Shown here piece by piece: positions 54,236-64,000 of a stretch of 64,000 nt of DNA (its first letter is position 1; each line of letters begins with the position of its first letter). The notes below the pieces were generated by a model. That model did not search any database, was not told the origin of the DNA, and was given only the letters and a program-made list of their open reading frames with translations. This DNA comes from Selaginella moellendorffii. Taxonomy: Eukaryota; Streptophyta; Lycopodiopsida; Selaginellales; Selaginellaceae. Location: the NCBI RefSeq assembly GCF_000143415.4, contig NW_003314325.1, positions 804,978 through 868,977 on the forward strand. The letters are read 5' to 3'. Position numbers and translations under genes: made by a program.

Positions 54236-55530
54236 GTTGGACGCTGCAATCCTCCAGGACCTAAGGATCATGGAAGCCATCCAAGTGATAGAACAACAAG
54301 GTTTCGAGCGAGCAGCTTTATGCTGCCTGCTCTCCTCCAGATCCTTTCTGTTGTATGCCCAGTATGCGCCTCAGCCGCTCGTCGGGGTATCGTGGATGGT
54401 GGCCAATACATGTACACATGTAGGCCGGGAGAGTTCTTTCATCGTCTCGTGGACTGCCATGATCACGAATTACGCCAAGCACGGCCGGAGCGATGGAAAA
54501 TGAGATGGCCTCCAAGATTGCGTGGTATAAAAAATCTTGGGTTTAAGCATTTCTATTCAAATTCTTCCGCTTCCAATCGGCCTGCTCTTCTTGTGGGCTG
54601 GAAAATCTGTTAATCCAGCCCCTGGATATTTCTGATCTCCCTTCCTGTGCCCTTTATCTATCGGTAGCTACTGCAAGATAGATCCGGTGCAGGCTAGATG
54701 CCCGATTCCTCGAATGCAATATCGCCATGTATCTTGCGGTCTAGCGTCCTTGCGATCAATCTATTCTGTTCATTGCCACCGATCCTTTCTGATCGAGCCT
54801 TTTTATTTCTGCATGGATGCGTTTTCTCTCGCTTTGAGCATAGGAAATGGGTGGCGAGATTTTCATTCGAAACTTCGCGCAGCTTGATCGAATCATCAAA
54901 GACACAAGGCCATGCTTGGACTCCAGAGATTCAAGGTGTACTTGCGATGATCGAGAGAGGTTTTGTGGAGAACATATTTCTGAACGAGGAGGCTCGAGAA
55001 AGAAAATGGCAAAGATCAGGTTCTACAGGAAAAAAAAGTGATCAATGCTCGATATGATTCACATTACCCCACAAGGTACATTTGTGTCATATATCTTCTT
55101 TCTGGTTTTTTAACTTGGGTGTTTTTTGGTGTGAAGGTGGTGCAACAAACAAATTTGTGGGGAGGAACTTAGGATCAAGCCAGGGGCTTTTGCAAGAAAG
55201 GTGGGAAACATTTTCGCAAATGTTCTTCCATCCATCCCAGCTCTTGAGGTATCCTTCCACTATTCTCAAGCTTGCAAACATATCAAGCTCTAAAACCACA
55301 GGCTCCAGTCGGCCATGATCATCATGGCCTCATATCTTTGTTTGAGGATAAGATCACTGAGATATTTGTGTGTGAGAAGGATTCATACCTGCAACTTTTG
55401 CGCTGGAGCAAGAACTTTCTAATGTTTGTTTATTTTGCTAGATGTCGTGAAACAAGCAAGGAGGCAAAGGAGGACGAGCAAGCGGTGACTGCCAGGCTGG
55501 AGGAGGAGCATAGAATCAGTTAGAACGCTC
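54236..55530. other. Unrecognised 3' part of unit B
   Basis: Corresponds to 48,450-49,810 of unit A, with an in-frame piece near 54,320-54,500 (VANTCTHVGRESSFIVSWTA, then MITNYAKHGRSDGK) that is a PPR motif absent from unit A by deletion. The remainder is unassigned. Confidence 0.4.
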
Positions 55531-56797
55531 AAATTTCGTGGGTGTGACCATAACCGGAGAAAGCATATCAGCTATTTTGTGTTTCTTCCAGTTGTATAAG
55601 AATTCAATCCAAGGGCCCTGTAGGAAGTGCCAACTTTGCCATGGCCTCGTCCAGCTTTATCGCAAAGTCTAAAGGACATCCAGAGCAAGCCAGAGTAAGA
55701 CGTTTCCCGTGAGTGGCGATCCACCGAGCACCCTCTGACAGAGCTTCGAGCCTGTCTGCCGGTACCATCTTCTGGCACCATCCGTCGACTGACTTGGAGC
55801 TTAGGAGAAGTTGACAGCGTCTTGTTTAAGGTACTAACACGAACTCCCCTCCAGGAAGAAGGGAAGCGTCTCTTTCCCCGTCTAGAACCCGATCGGAAAC
55901 GTTGAGAATTCCTTACCTTGGAAAAACCGGCAGATATCAAGAGCAGGATCATCACAGTTCCCGACCCATCGTTTCTTCATCATAAATTTGATTTTATCAT
56001 TTGGATATGTTTGCGTCTAGAGTTTCGCCAGAGGAGTAAAAATTGAGCTCAACTTATGAGTTGGATCCTCTGGGTTTGATCGTGGAGTCGAAAAGCTCGA
56101 TGCGTCCATAGTGTTCCCGTTTGAGATTCACCGCTGCTTTGGGTGCTCGGTCTTTTGTTGCTTAAAGCTGCTCTATGCATCAATGCCGCTTGCGCTTCTT
56201 CTTTTTTATTGTCTCTTTCTCTTAGACCTCGTGATGCAAGTGCGAGGCCGGACCGAGCTCACGAGCTCAAAAGTCAATGCAGGGTCAATTATAGTTAATG
56301 CAAGGTCTTCAAAGACTGTTTCATCATTTGCTCAAGCTCGATCGCCCCAAGCTTTTCTCGAAAAACCGCAGACCCAGGTAGTATAAGATTTATCAAATGC
56401 CGGAAAAAAAAGCACTCATTTGGTTATCTTGTTAGTTATGTGCTGTTCTACAGAGCAACGGTTGTAGCCTCTGCCGAGGATCTGGCTAAGCAGTATGGTA
56501 CCAGAACGTGCTTTATGCCAGCGAAATTCATCCAAAGGCTGTTTATGAGGTTAAGGGAGATTCCGAATATAAGTTAAAATTTGGTATAGGTCGACTTGTG
56601 GCTGTGCTACTTTATGATAATAACACAGCCCCAATAAAGGCCAAAATCATTGTCATTGGCAATGGAAATGGATGCCCCTTGAGCACTCTATTCTCTAGTC
56701 AGCTCAACATCAAACAGCAGCAAACAACAAACTGAGAGCCATGTAGAGGCTATGGATCCTACTCGAAAACATGGAAGAACACATTACAAACAAAGAT
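55530..56797. other. Spacer with an unassigned coding-like remnant
   Basis: On the minus strand at about 55,560-55,810 a stretch reads VPADRLEALSEGARWIATHG and LDEAMAKLALPTGPLDRILI, in a frame that is soon interrupted. I do not recognise the family. The rest (55,960-56,790) has only short open frames with no signature, and the last ~100 bp are the 3' flank of the peptide gene. Confidence 0.3.
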
Positions 56798-57220
56798 CTA
56801 TCCCATCAGTGGCGGTGGCGCATAGTGTGGGTTCATAAGGGGAGGGGGCGCGCCGTAGTGTGGGTTCCTGTTTGCCCCTGGGCCGTCATAGTCGCTGGTG
56901 TGGACCTCTCCAAGGAGCTTCCTGCCGTTGAGAGAGCCTGGAAGAAAAAAGAGCGAGAGAGAGAGAGAGAAGAAGAAGAAGGAGAATTTATAGTTAACAA
57001 CAGAAAATGTGAAATGTAGGAGAAGATTGGCCCTGTGAGGCCAGCAAGCTCGCATCTGCAAACCAACTCAAAACAGTAAGAAATTAGATTGTGGAGGAAA
57101 ATAACAAAGAAATGAAATCTATATGTGCTCTCTACCTTTGTTTCCATTAGTAGCAAAAGCGGCATTGATGAGCAGGCATGAGAGCAGGGCTGCGAGCACA
57201 AGCTTGCGAAGAGAGCCTAT
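56798..57220 (-). CDS. PSY-like secreted peptide precursor; apparent ATA in place of start ATG
   Basis: Exon 1 (57,220-57,136) encodes a signal peptide (GSLRKLVLAALLSCLLINAA, then FATNGNK) in phase 1. Exon 2 begins after TTTGCAG (57,055) with DASLLASQGQSS. The terminal exon (56,937-56,798) reads SLNGRKLLGEVHTSDYDGPG, then ANRNPHYGAPPP and a second NPHYAPPP. The DY..P.AN...H core preceded by an acidic/basic spacer resembles PSY tyrosine-sulfated growth peptides (DYxxPxxNxxHxP), with one extra residue before His. Related first exons at 4621, 9650 and 11,803 all start ATG; here the same position reads ATA. The exon 2 donor is unclear (a GC-type CAGG|GCCAAT is possible). Either a non-AUG start, an upstream spliced ATG (57,361), or a recent pseudogene. 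Confidence 0.5.
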
Positions 57221-57429
57221 AGATCCAAACCAGAAATACAAAGGCCAAGCTCTCGTAGATAAAGGCCGGGGAGCACAGACTCACACAAAAGCTGGCACAG
57301 TCTTCGAAGAAATGCAAGTGTTGTCCAGTGAGTGGCCAAGAGCTAACGTAGATAACCATGGTAGCACCAACACTGGATAAAACTTCGTTTTATATGTTAA
57401 TAATGTGGAATCAAGGAGAGTGAAGAAAG

Positions 57430-57690
57430 ATGGGAGAGATATTGACTAGTAGACTTTATCAGGAGAAAAGTTGTTGCAATGTGGGCTTGCAGCAATCCTC
57501 AGTCTGGAGTTGGATGAAGGGCATTTATGGGCTCTCCAAACCTTACAGATCAAAAGGAGGATGTAGAGCAGACGCGGGATGGAGTTCCTTGACAACTTTC
57601 TATTCTAGGAACAATGACAAGCTTATAAAACTTCCACGAAGTATGAGGAGCACCCAAGTATCGCCAGAGAAATCGCAAATTGCCCTTTTG
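57430..57690. other. No recognised gene between the peptide gene and PPR relic
   Basis: An open frame of about 90 codons on the plus strand (ILTSRLYQEKSCCNVGLQQS) has no family signature. It runs out of frame into the PPR relic. I regard it as promoter-side spacer. Confidence 0.3.
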
Positions 57691-58330
57691 GGCATTTGCC
57701 ACGAGCATTCCATTACATTCCACGGCTCCAGTCAAACCCAGAGGATCCACTCCCGGATAGTGGACAGCGGCTACTCCTCCTCAATTTCCTCATCCAGTCT
57801 TATGGCAAATGCGGCAGTGTCGGCGATGTCTCTGCGATCGATCGCCCCAATCTCTTCATCATGATTCAAGCATATTCCCGAAGTGGGCATCGGGATGAAG
57901 AGCGTAACGTTTTTGATAAATTTCATTCTCCCGATCCAGTCACGTGAAATGAGATAATCAATGCCTATGTGCAGCAAGGCATTAAATGCCGGAAAGGAGT
58001 GAAATTATGGTAACAACAGTTGCCCAAAACGGGCATCTGGACTAAGACAGGGCGGTGTTTGACGCAATGCCGATCGATAAGAAGACCATGGCATCGTGGA
58101 CGGCGATGCTCCAGGGCTACACCAAAAACTCCCGGATCGGTCAGGCCCTCCAGATGTTCCCGGGCCACAATACAGTCGCCGAGACGCTGTTCTTATCAGG
58201 ACGTCTCTCAGAGACCATCATCGCTTGGACCCGCTCGACGCCGCCGCTGAGCAATCGAATCTATTCTCTCTGCCTGAACTTGCTCTCATATCCAGGCGCT
58301 CAGTGCATCGATCGCGTGCGCCATTAAACT
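57690..58330 (+). pseudogene. PPR pseudogene, older unit D
   Basis: Reads RIHSRIVDSGYSS, FLIQSYGKCGSVGD, RPNLFIMIQAYSRSGHRDEE and RNVFDKFHSPDPVT, then in another frame VFDAMPIDKKTMASWTAMLQ, GYTKNSRIGQALQMFPG. Same architecture as the units' PPR relic but longer and more diverged, so it approximates the ancestral gene better. Confidence 0.8.
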
Positions 58331-58339
58331 TGAGGCTGA

Positions 58340-58565
58340 GTTCCAATGAGCCGGAGCTTCTCGGGGATGACTAGCCCATCGCAGTAGCATCCCGTGGGCT
58401 TCCTATAGCATATGGATATATGGCTTCAATGTCGCGGTTGCCGCCGAATGCAAAGGTGAAGACTGTGGACTTTGGGGTTGCTCGTGCATGAGAAAGCAGC
58501 ACAATGCTAAGCAGAAGAGCAAATATTGGAAGAACAGTTCTAGAACAGAAAACCATATCTGCTAG
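58340..58565 (-). pseudogene. GDSL esterase N-terminal remnant, unit D
   Basis: Encodes a signal-peptide-like MVFCSRTVLPIFALLLSIVL then LSHARATPKSTVFTFAFGGN, the equivalent of the intact copies' start but with ICPTA and DSLSD deleted, and a later LVIPEKLRL scrap. The rest of the gene is gone. It shows that a GDSL gene once sat in unit D too. Confidence 0.85.
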
Positions 58566-58759
58566 CGCCAAATCTATCTCACTTGGTTGACGGTAAGCTA
58601 GTCAACCCCGCAGCTGCGATTCCATGGCCGCTGCTCACCAGAAATGCCAGGCGGAACGTCTCCTCGATCGCGAGCGGGAAGGGATTCAATGTAGATGTGC
58701 TTTGCATTTGCATTTGCATTGGTTTCGTGGTGGTCTTTGCCAGCCCAGGAAATCTTTGG

Positions 58760-59170
58760 GTGAGGTCTTGTATGATGCTGGGGCAGGGCAACCTTGCTCG
58801 ATCGTTCCTCGAGGAGTTTGGCTTTGCAGATTACTATAGAGCTTCTGAATCGCTTCAGGAGGCTCGATTGAGTTACAAGAAGTTTGGGCAAAGAGATCTG
58901 GTGGCTTAGACCGCGATGAACGAAGTGCGGGCTATGCAAAGAGGCATTTGCGACTTACTAGAGGATGCCTTGACAGATTTACGTACACTGCTGAGTATTC
59001 ATGCTTGTCTCGTGAGGGATGGAATCAAATGGGACGTCGTCATTGGTCGCTGTGGAAATCCCAGGCAGTGTCATATCTGGCATAAGCACAGGCATGATCA
59101 ACACAATCAGCATAGAGTTTCTGTGCTCTCGTCAATTAGTTGTTCTTTGGAAGTCAAGGGAGAATGAGGA
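58760..59170 (+). pseudogene. PPR pseudogene fragment, unit D
   Basis: Reads DYYRASESLQEARLSYKKFG then QRDLVA, followed by a TAG, then NEVRAMQRGICDLLEDALTD. It is the equivalent of the fragments at 47,960 and 53,790, at the same position relative to the GDSL remnant. Confidence 0.65.
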
Positions 59171-61500
59171 GGTGTTTGCTCTATAGCTTCGACTTGGTGT
59201 TTTGGAACGCCGTGGTTTGGGCTTACCGAGACAGCCATGCCGTTCTAACTGCGTGTGCTACCAGTTGCCAGCATGCGCTGCTTCAAACGAACGAACTCCA
59301 TGATCGAGCGGCCAGTTTGGATCCAGTTGTGGTACTCTAAGCCTCAGAGGCTCGGCCTTGGATGGACAAACGAGATGCAGTGGTGCAAAGCTCCATTCTG
59401 GCCACATCTCCAAGATGGATCATTTCCTAAGCGTTAGTTTCTATTCTTGTGGGCAAAAATCCAGGTCTTGGCGATGGATCTGTCTAGCATCCTTGCGATC
59501 AATTCGTTGCCATCGATCTTTTCTGATGAGTGTTTTTCTTTCTGGAGATAGGAAAAAAATATATATATATTGCTCAATGCTTGTAGAGTTAATAGGGATT
59601 TGGAGAGAGGAGCAAAGGTGGGGATGAATGAGTTTAAAAGTGAGAGGAGCGAGCCTGTAAGTTACATGCTTCTTGCAAACTTGGTTACTGCTAAGATACC
59701 AAGTTTAGCTTCTGATTCAAAATAGCTCTCTGTTTCGTTTAGCTTTTGCAAGAGACTAGAACGTAACTCCAGCGATTGCCATCGTCGTGCCTACAGCAGT
59801 TTGTCTTGTAATTCGACTTCCTAGGTAGAGACAAACTCACTTGTATCATCAATCTAATCACTGGAAAGCTTTCCAAAACAAGTATAAAAAATACGATGAC
59901 TACGACTCGCTTTAGTACATTTCCTACTGCGTGTGACAAAGGTGCTACTCGTTCCAGAGTGTTGTGGCCAACCTGTTAGAAGATAAAAGAATCCCAACGA
60001 GAAAGCACAAACCTGATCATACAGATGATAGATGTTAGAAGATAAAAGAATCCCACGAGAAAGCATAAACCTGATCATACAGATGATAGAAAACTCTGAC
60101 CACAACTAGAACTGGTACGAACTTTCGAATGCAACTGGGGAAGCAAGCCCATGCTTGACAAGGCTTGGACCTTCTATCCGTAGATAAAAAGCATTGATCC
60201 ACTAAAAGCTTGTGGATTAAATGAATGCTACTTGGTGGTATGCACATGCAAAGATATGTAAACGTAAAAGATTAGTGCTGTGTTTCCTGGACAGAAAAAA
60301 AAAACAAAGTGCTTCATCAGATATGAATATGTTAAAAAATACCATAGCCTCCTTGGAAACATTGTTTCAGTGCATTAGATGTCATGGCACGTGAGAATTG
60401 AAACCTCTGTATGCGATGCAATGCTAGAGCAACACCTGAAAGACCAAGCTTGAGAACGCAAGAGATTTACAACTTTAGAGCATATGTTTACCAGCAACTA
60501 CAGGTATCAAGCTAAGCCAGAGGGCAAAAGGAACTGATTGTCCTAGAAGAAACTATGATGTAGATGGCTCCAGCGCTGCCAAAAACATGAAAATCCTATC
60601 AATCTTCACGAACTAAAAGCAAAACCACAAAACTTTTGACCATATGTCAAGGAAACGGCGACAGTGGAAGAGGAAATGGTCATGATGTGTTCCAGGGCGT
60701 ATCAAAACGATAGTGGCAGAAGCAATCTCATCAGTTCCTTGCTCAATGGCTGGAACCAATAAAATTAGGAACAATGTATAGATAGTCTACGTTTTGGCAT
60801 TTCAGATGCCCAGCAGCCTCAGTATGTAACTGCTTCCACATCCACATTACCTGTTGTGATCCTGTTAATCCAGGGGAAGCATTTGAGACGTTATCCATTT
60901 GGGCGCTAATTTGAATATAAATGTTTTAGATGCTGCAACTCCTTGTGACAAAAGGTTGCGAGCAAGTATGTTAACGATATGAGACTTCTCAAAAAAATAT
61001 TATTATTTGCTGAGTTGTGCTGATGCTTGACGCTAATGTATTTAATGTAATTTATGTTTTTTGTATAATTTTTTATTTCTATTTGTTGGGTATATCCTTC
61101 TTTTTCCATGAGTTCCCTTTTTTGACTCTTTCATTATAATATTCCTGTTGGAATATCCTAAATTATATTTGGTACATGCCTTTGTAATTGATTTTCAAAT
61201 CAGTTTATGTTTGTTCTTGGTTTTCGGTGTATATTTGCAATTTATATATTCATCTTATTCTTCTCTAATAAGATGTAAGTTAATGTTGATGTGTTTGTAT
61301 TTTTTGGATTGGTATGTATTCTTTATAATATTATTTGCAATATACAGTGGCTGATTATGAATTGTAAAATATAATTGGCAGTGTTGTACAAGCTTCTTAT
61401 ATGCATGATGTATTTATAGAATCTATCAAGACAAAAACCTTCAATCCAAGACATAACTTTCCCTACTACATTCTCTAATGGCATGACTTGGTGATGGGTG
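59171..61500. other. Long gene-poor spacer
   Basis: No recognisable gene in 2.3 kb. Eroded PPR-tail-like sequence may extend to about 59,560. From 60,900 to 61,480 the DNA is very A/T-rich (runs such as TTATTATTTGC, TATATATTCATC). A 57-bp tandem duplication is at 59,975-60,090. No tRNA, transposon termini or long open frame was found. Confidence 0.4.
59975..60090. repeat. 57-59-bp tandem duplication
   Basis: GTTAGAAGATAAAAGAATCC...CAGATGATAGAT occurs twice back to back (59,975-60,033 and 60,034-60,090), differing by a single-base deletion and a C/T change. Confidence 0.9.
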
Positions 61501-61776
61501 GTGGCATTGGCTTTTTCTATTCATTTTATCAATATATTCTTTGCCACATATGTCACCAGGCTGCCCGCGAGCCCGTTATAGCCCAGGAACATAAAACCAT
61601 GGTTTCTCGTCGTTTTGAGTTGTGGACTTGCAGATGTGAGCTTGGTGGCTGCAAAGGACGACCTCGGCTAGACAAAATATTTTCTCTCATTTTTTATACT
61701 TCTTCGTTTTCTTTTTTCTTCAGGCTCGAAAGATCAGGAAGCTCCTCCACACCAGCTAACAACGAATCAAAGATAA

Positions 61777-61841
61777 TGCGGTGAGCGTGGATCGAACACG
61801 TGGCCTTCAGATCCAGTCTGACGCTCTCCCAAACTGAGCTT
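61777..61841 (-). pseudogene. tRNA-Phe pseudogene, unit C
   Basis: Third copy of the damaged tRNA-Phe with the same 5' acceptor loss and anticodon-loop deletion. One private change (CACGTGGCC for CACGCGGCC) is in the variable/T-stem side. Confidence 0.9.
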
Positions 61842-62280
61842 GGATGGTTTTAGACAATAACTTCAATATGATTAAGTTAAAATGTAAAAGCTTACCTCTA
61901 CAATGAGAGTTTGGGGGCTGCGGCGATCTTGATCAAACCACTACAGCGGCTACTCTATAAATTCCTCTTCAATCTCCTCATCCCAGTCGCGTAGAATAAG
62001 TTTATTATCTATCAAATGCCGGAAATGAGTAAAATCACTTGGACCGGACTGGGGATCACTGGAGGTGACGCGCTAGGCTGAGGCGAGATGGGCGATCGCA
62101 AGGCAAGGGTGAGCGGGCTGATCCTCGAGGAGATTCCCTTCAACCATCGTGACCGTTCTTGAGAGGGGAGATTTGCGGAGCTTGTTCCAATTTACGTAAT
62201 AAAAAAGGCAATGCTCGAATATGGGTTAAATTAGAAAAGTGAGTTTGTGTGAATTACATGAACTTGGTTACTCCTTTGTT

Positions 62281-63459
62281 TCAAAGAGGACTTTCTGGTA
62301 CAGTGACGACTTTGCAACCCATTTCCAGCTTCACCTTTGGTGTGATGTACTCTCCAGCCATGATATATTCGGACATGATCTCGTAAAAGTGCTCTGTGTA
62401 GTGAATGCCATCAAAAGTGAAATACTTGCTGGGATCCTTACACACCGTGTAAACAGCATTGGTCTGGTTCAGTGGAGCACACCCGCAAAGACCCTCACCA
62501 TCACAGTTAAACTTGCCACCTCCACCGCAGCACGACTGGAGCGAGTTCGTGAAGCCAAACTCCTTCATATTCTCCAAAACATAGGTGTTTGCTGCAAACC
62601 AATCGAAGTAGTACACAGTGAGACCCTGGTATTTTTGCGTCAGCTCTTCCGTCAGCCTCTGGATGTTGGTGTTGAAGTAGGAGATAATCTGGGCAATCTC
62701 AACAATGCAACCATCCTTGTCATAGTGGAATGTACCAGCGGGGTACTGTTGGAAAGATTGGAGATAGTTTGGAGAGCAATCGGCACGGGGCATGTTGTAG
62801 AGCACAACATGGCGAGCTCCGTGGGCATATAGCTTCTGAATTCCATCGGCCAGGCCTTGGATCACGGCCGGGATGGTGACGTTGATCACGTAGCCGCCTC
62901 CCAGTGGCAAACCAAAGTTGATATCGTCTCCTCCAATCTCGACCGAGTAGAGTGCATTCTCGTACCATGGTTTGCTCGCCTGGCGACCATATCGACCCTC
63001 GACAAACTCCTGGTGGCGCACGAAGTCGTCAACCTGGGCGGACAAGACATGTGGGCTCGAGTATGGCTGGTTCTCGACCTTGATCACCGTGGCTCCGGCG
63101 TATCCAAAGTTGAGGCTCTCGAACTCGGTGCCATTGTACTTGAGGCTGGGAGTTCCAAGGTTGTCGAGGCGGAGCTTCTGGAGCAGGAGGTCGGGGATGA
63201 CGAGCCCGTCGCAGTAGCGTCCAGTGGGCTTCCCGTAGGTGATCCCGTATGGGTACCTGCCCGATAGGGTCTTGCCGCCACCGGCTTCAATGTCGCGGTT
63301 GCCGCCATCGCTGAGAGAATCTGCAAAGGTGAAGACTGCGGTTGGACAGATCGACGAGCTCGACTTTGGCGTTGCTGGTGTTGCTCGTGCCTGAGAAAGC
63401 AGCACAATGTTAAGCAAAAGAGCAAAGATTGCAAGAACAGTTCCAGAACAAGAAGCCAT
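62281..63459 (-). CDS. GDSL esterase/lipase, copy C
   Basis: Intronless, 392 residues. Compared with A and B it has MASCSGTV for MASWSGTV in the signal peptide, and YFNTNIQRLTEE for YLNTNIQRLSEE mid-protein, and shares TNAVYTV with B. Catalytic blocks (ADSLSDGGN, GGDDIN, DGIHYTEHF) are identical. Silent changes cluster around 62,600-62,940, hinting at patchy gene conversion among the three. The promoter TATA box is conserved at the same distance. Confidence 0.92.
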   Translation of the reverse strand: MASCSGTVLAIFALLLNIVLLSQARATPATPKSSSSICPTAVFTFADSLSDGGNRDIEAGGGKTLSGRYPYGITYGKPTGRYCDGLVIPDLLLQKLRLDNLGTPSLKYNGTEFESLNFGYAGATVIKVENQPYSSPHVLSAQVDDFVRHQEFVEGRYGRQASKPWYENALYSVEIGGDDINFGLPLGGGYVINVTIPAVIQGLADGIQKLYAHGARHVVLYNMPRADCSPNYLQSFQQYPAGTFHYDKDGCIVEIAQIISYFNTNIQRLTEELTQKYQGLTVYYFDWFAANTYVLENMKEFGFTNSLQSCCGGGGKFNCDGEGLCGCAPLNQTNAVYTVCKDPSKYFTFDGIHYTEHFYEIMSEYIMAGEYITPKVKLEMGCKVVTVPESPL

Positions 63460-63619
63460 CACAGCTGATGGATCTGTAGAAGTGTTGGAGGCCAAAGTTT
63501 ATATAATGGATCCCAATCTCTTGAACAAGAGCTATCACATCTAAAACTAGTTCCATATCCATATTTCGAGTTACCAAAGAGATTGAAATATCTTCAGAGA
63601 GTTTGGTAAAAAGTTAATA

Positions 63620-64000
63620 CCCTAAAGCAGATGTCAGAATCGGCAATCTGCTCGTGGAGTTGTATAGCAAATGTGGCAGCGCCAACGACGCTCGGGCGGA
63701 ACATCTTCTCTAGGGATTTAATTCTCTTGGTGATCTTAGCCTAGTGAGGTCTTACTTGAGGCTGGATCCTTGCTTGATCGATCCTGACCTTTGTAGATTG
63801 CTACAGACTTTCTGAGATTGTATGGATCGCTCCAGGAGGCTTGATTGGCTGGCGAGAGTCTTAAGAAGTTCGGGCAGAGAGATCTGGCGGCTTGGAATGC
63901 GATAAACGACACTTATGCCCAGTGCGGGCTATGCAAAGAACGGCATTTGCGATTCACGAGAGGATGCTTACAAATTCACGTACACGACTCTTCTCTCCTG
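63620..64000 (+). pseudogene. PPR pseudogene fragment, unit C
   Basis: Contains the SLQEARLIGWRES-like and AWNAINDTYAQCGLCKE-like remnants with new stops and a C-to-T change (GATTGGCTGGCG context after GCTTG). Runs off the window end. Confidence 0.65.

Larger units (their letters stand above)
49815..55530. repeat. GDSL segmental duplication, unit B
   Basis: Tandem copy of unit A without the retroelement. Same order: FAD/Rieske tail, WD40-like debris (50,160-50,330), minus-strand coding-like stretch (50,418-50,760), repeated QEHKTMV stretch (51,395), tRNA-Phe pseudogene, PPR debris, GDSL, PPR debris and an unrecognised tail. Differences from A are scattered point changes and small indels. Confidence 0.9.
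61530..64000. repeat. GDSL segmental duplication, unit C (partial; cut by window end)
   Basis: Begins at the GCCACATATGTCACCAGGCT equivalent of unit A position 45,557, lacking the WD40-like part, and continues beyond 64,000. Most of the 5' PPR relic is deleted: GGACCGGACT is joined directly to GGGGATCACTGG at 62,050. GDSL and 3' PPR parts match A and B closely. Confidence 0.9.

Overview
The window is eukaryotic nuclear DNA from a land plant. Genes have many short GT-AG introns (mostly 50-110 bp), and the window carries a MIKC-type MADS-box gene, calmodulin, an F-box/kelch gene, a plant-type nuclear tRNA-Phe and many PPR fragments of the PLS class. The compact introns and the abundance of PPR sequence suggest a lycophyte, most likely Selaginella (inference). 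No prokaryotic operon, CRISPR array or integrated virus is seen.

Layout. (1) 1-9,880: two tandem copies of a ~5.0 kb unit. Each holds an HISN3 fragment (+), a PPR pseudogene (-), an LL-diaminopimelate aminotransferase relic (+), a metallo-beta-lactamase-like relic (+), an intact intronless CTD-phosphatase-like gene (-) and the first exon of a small secreted-peptide gene (+). (2) 9,880-11,930: rearranged relics of the same peptide gene and of HISN3, next to the intact HISN3 gene (12,010-13,277, -). (3) 13.7-26.9 kb: a single-copy 'core' island with calmodulin, an Asp/Glu racemase-family protein, an F-box/kelch protein, a MIKCc MADS-box gene, a TPT-family sugar/nucleotide-sugar transporter, 5-formyl-THF cyclo-ligase, COX19 and a small 4F5/ZNF706-type zinc-finger protein. 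(4) 27.0-39.5 kb: a large inverted repeat whose arms carry MBL, CTD-phosphatase and PPR sequences. It flanks a spacer with a GPN1-type GTPase and a Gly/Ser/Lys-repeat secreted protein. (5) 39.8-43.2 kb: tRNA-Phe(GAA) and a 10-exon FAD-oxidoreductase/Rieske fusion gene. (6) 43.2-64.0 kb: a tandem array of ~5.8 kb units (A 43.2-49.8, B 49.8-55.5, partial C from 61.5, and a decayed older unit around 57.7-59.2). Each is built on a GDSL esterase/lipase gene flanked by PPR debris and a tRNA-Phe pseudogene. Unit A additionally has a miniature LTR retrotransposon whose empty site is preserved in unit B.

The genes are ordinary independent eukaryotic loci. What links them is segmental duplication. The same sequence modules (PPR debris, MBL-CTDP, peptide-HISN3, GDSL) recur in different orders and orientations, and different members of each module have stayed intact in different copies. 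The most interesting items are a PSY-like peptide gene with an apparent ATA in place of its start codon, the large inverted repeat, the retroelement with its natural empty site, an 840-bp GT...AG insertion in one phosphatase copy, and the near-identical GDSL triplet.
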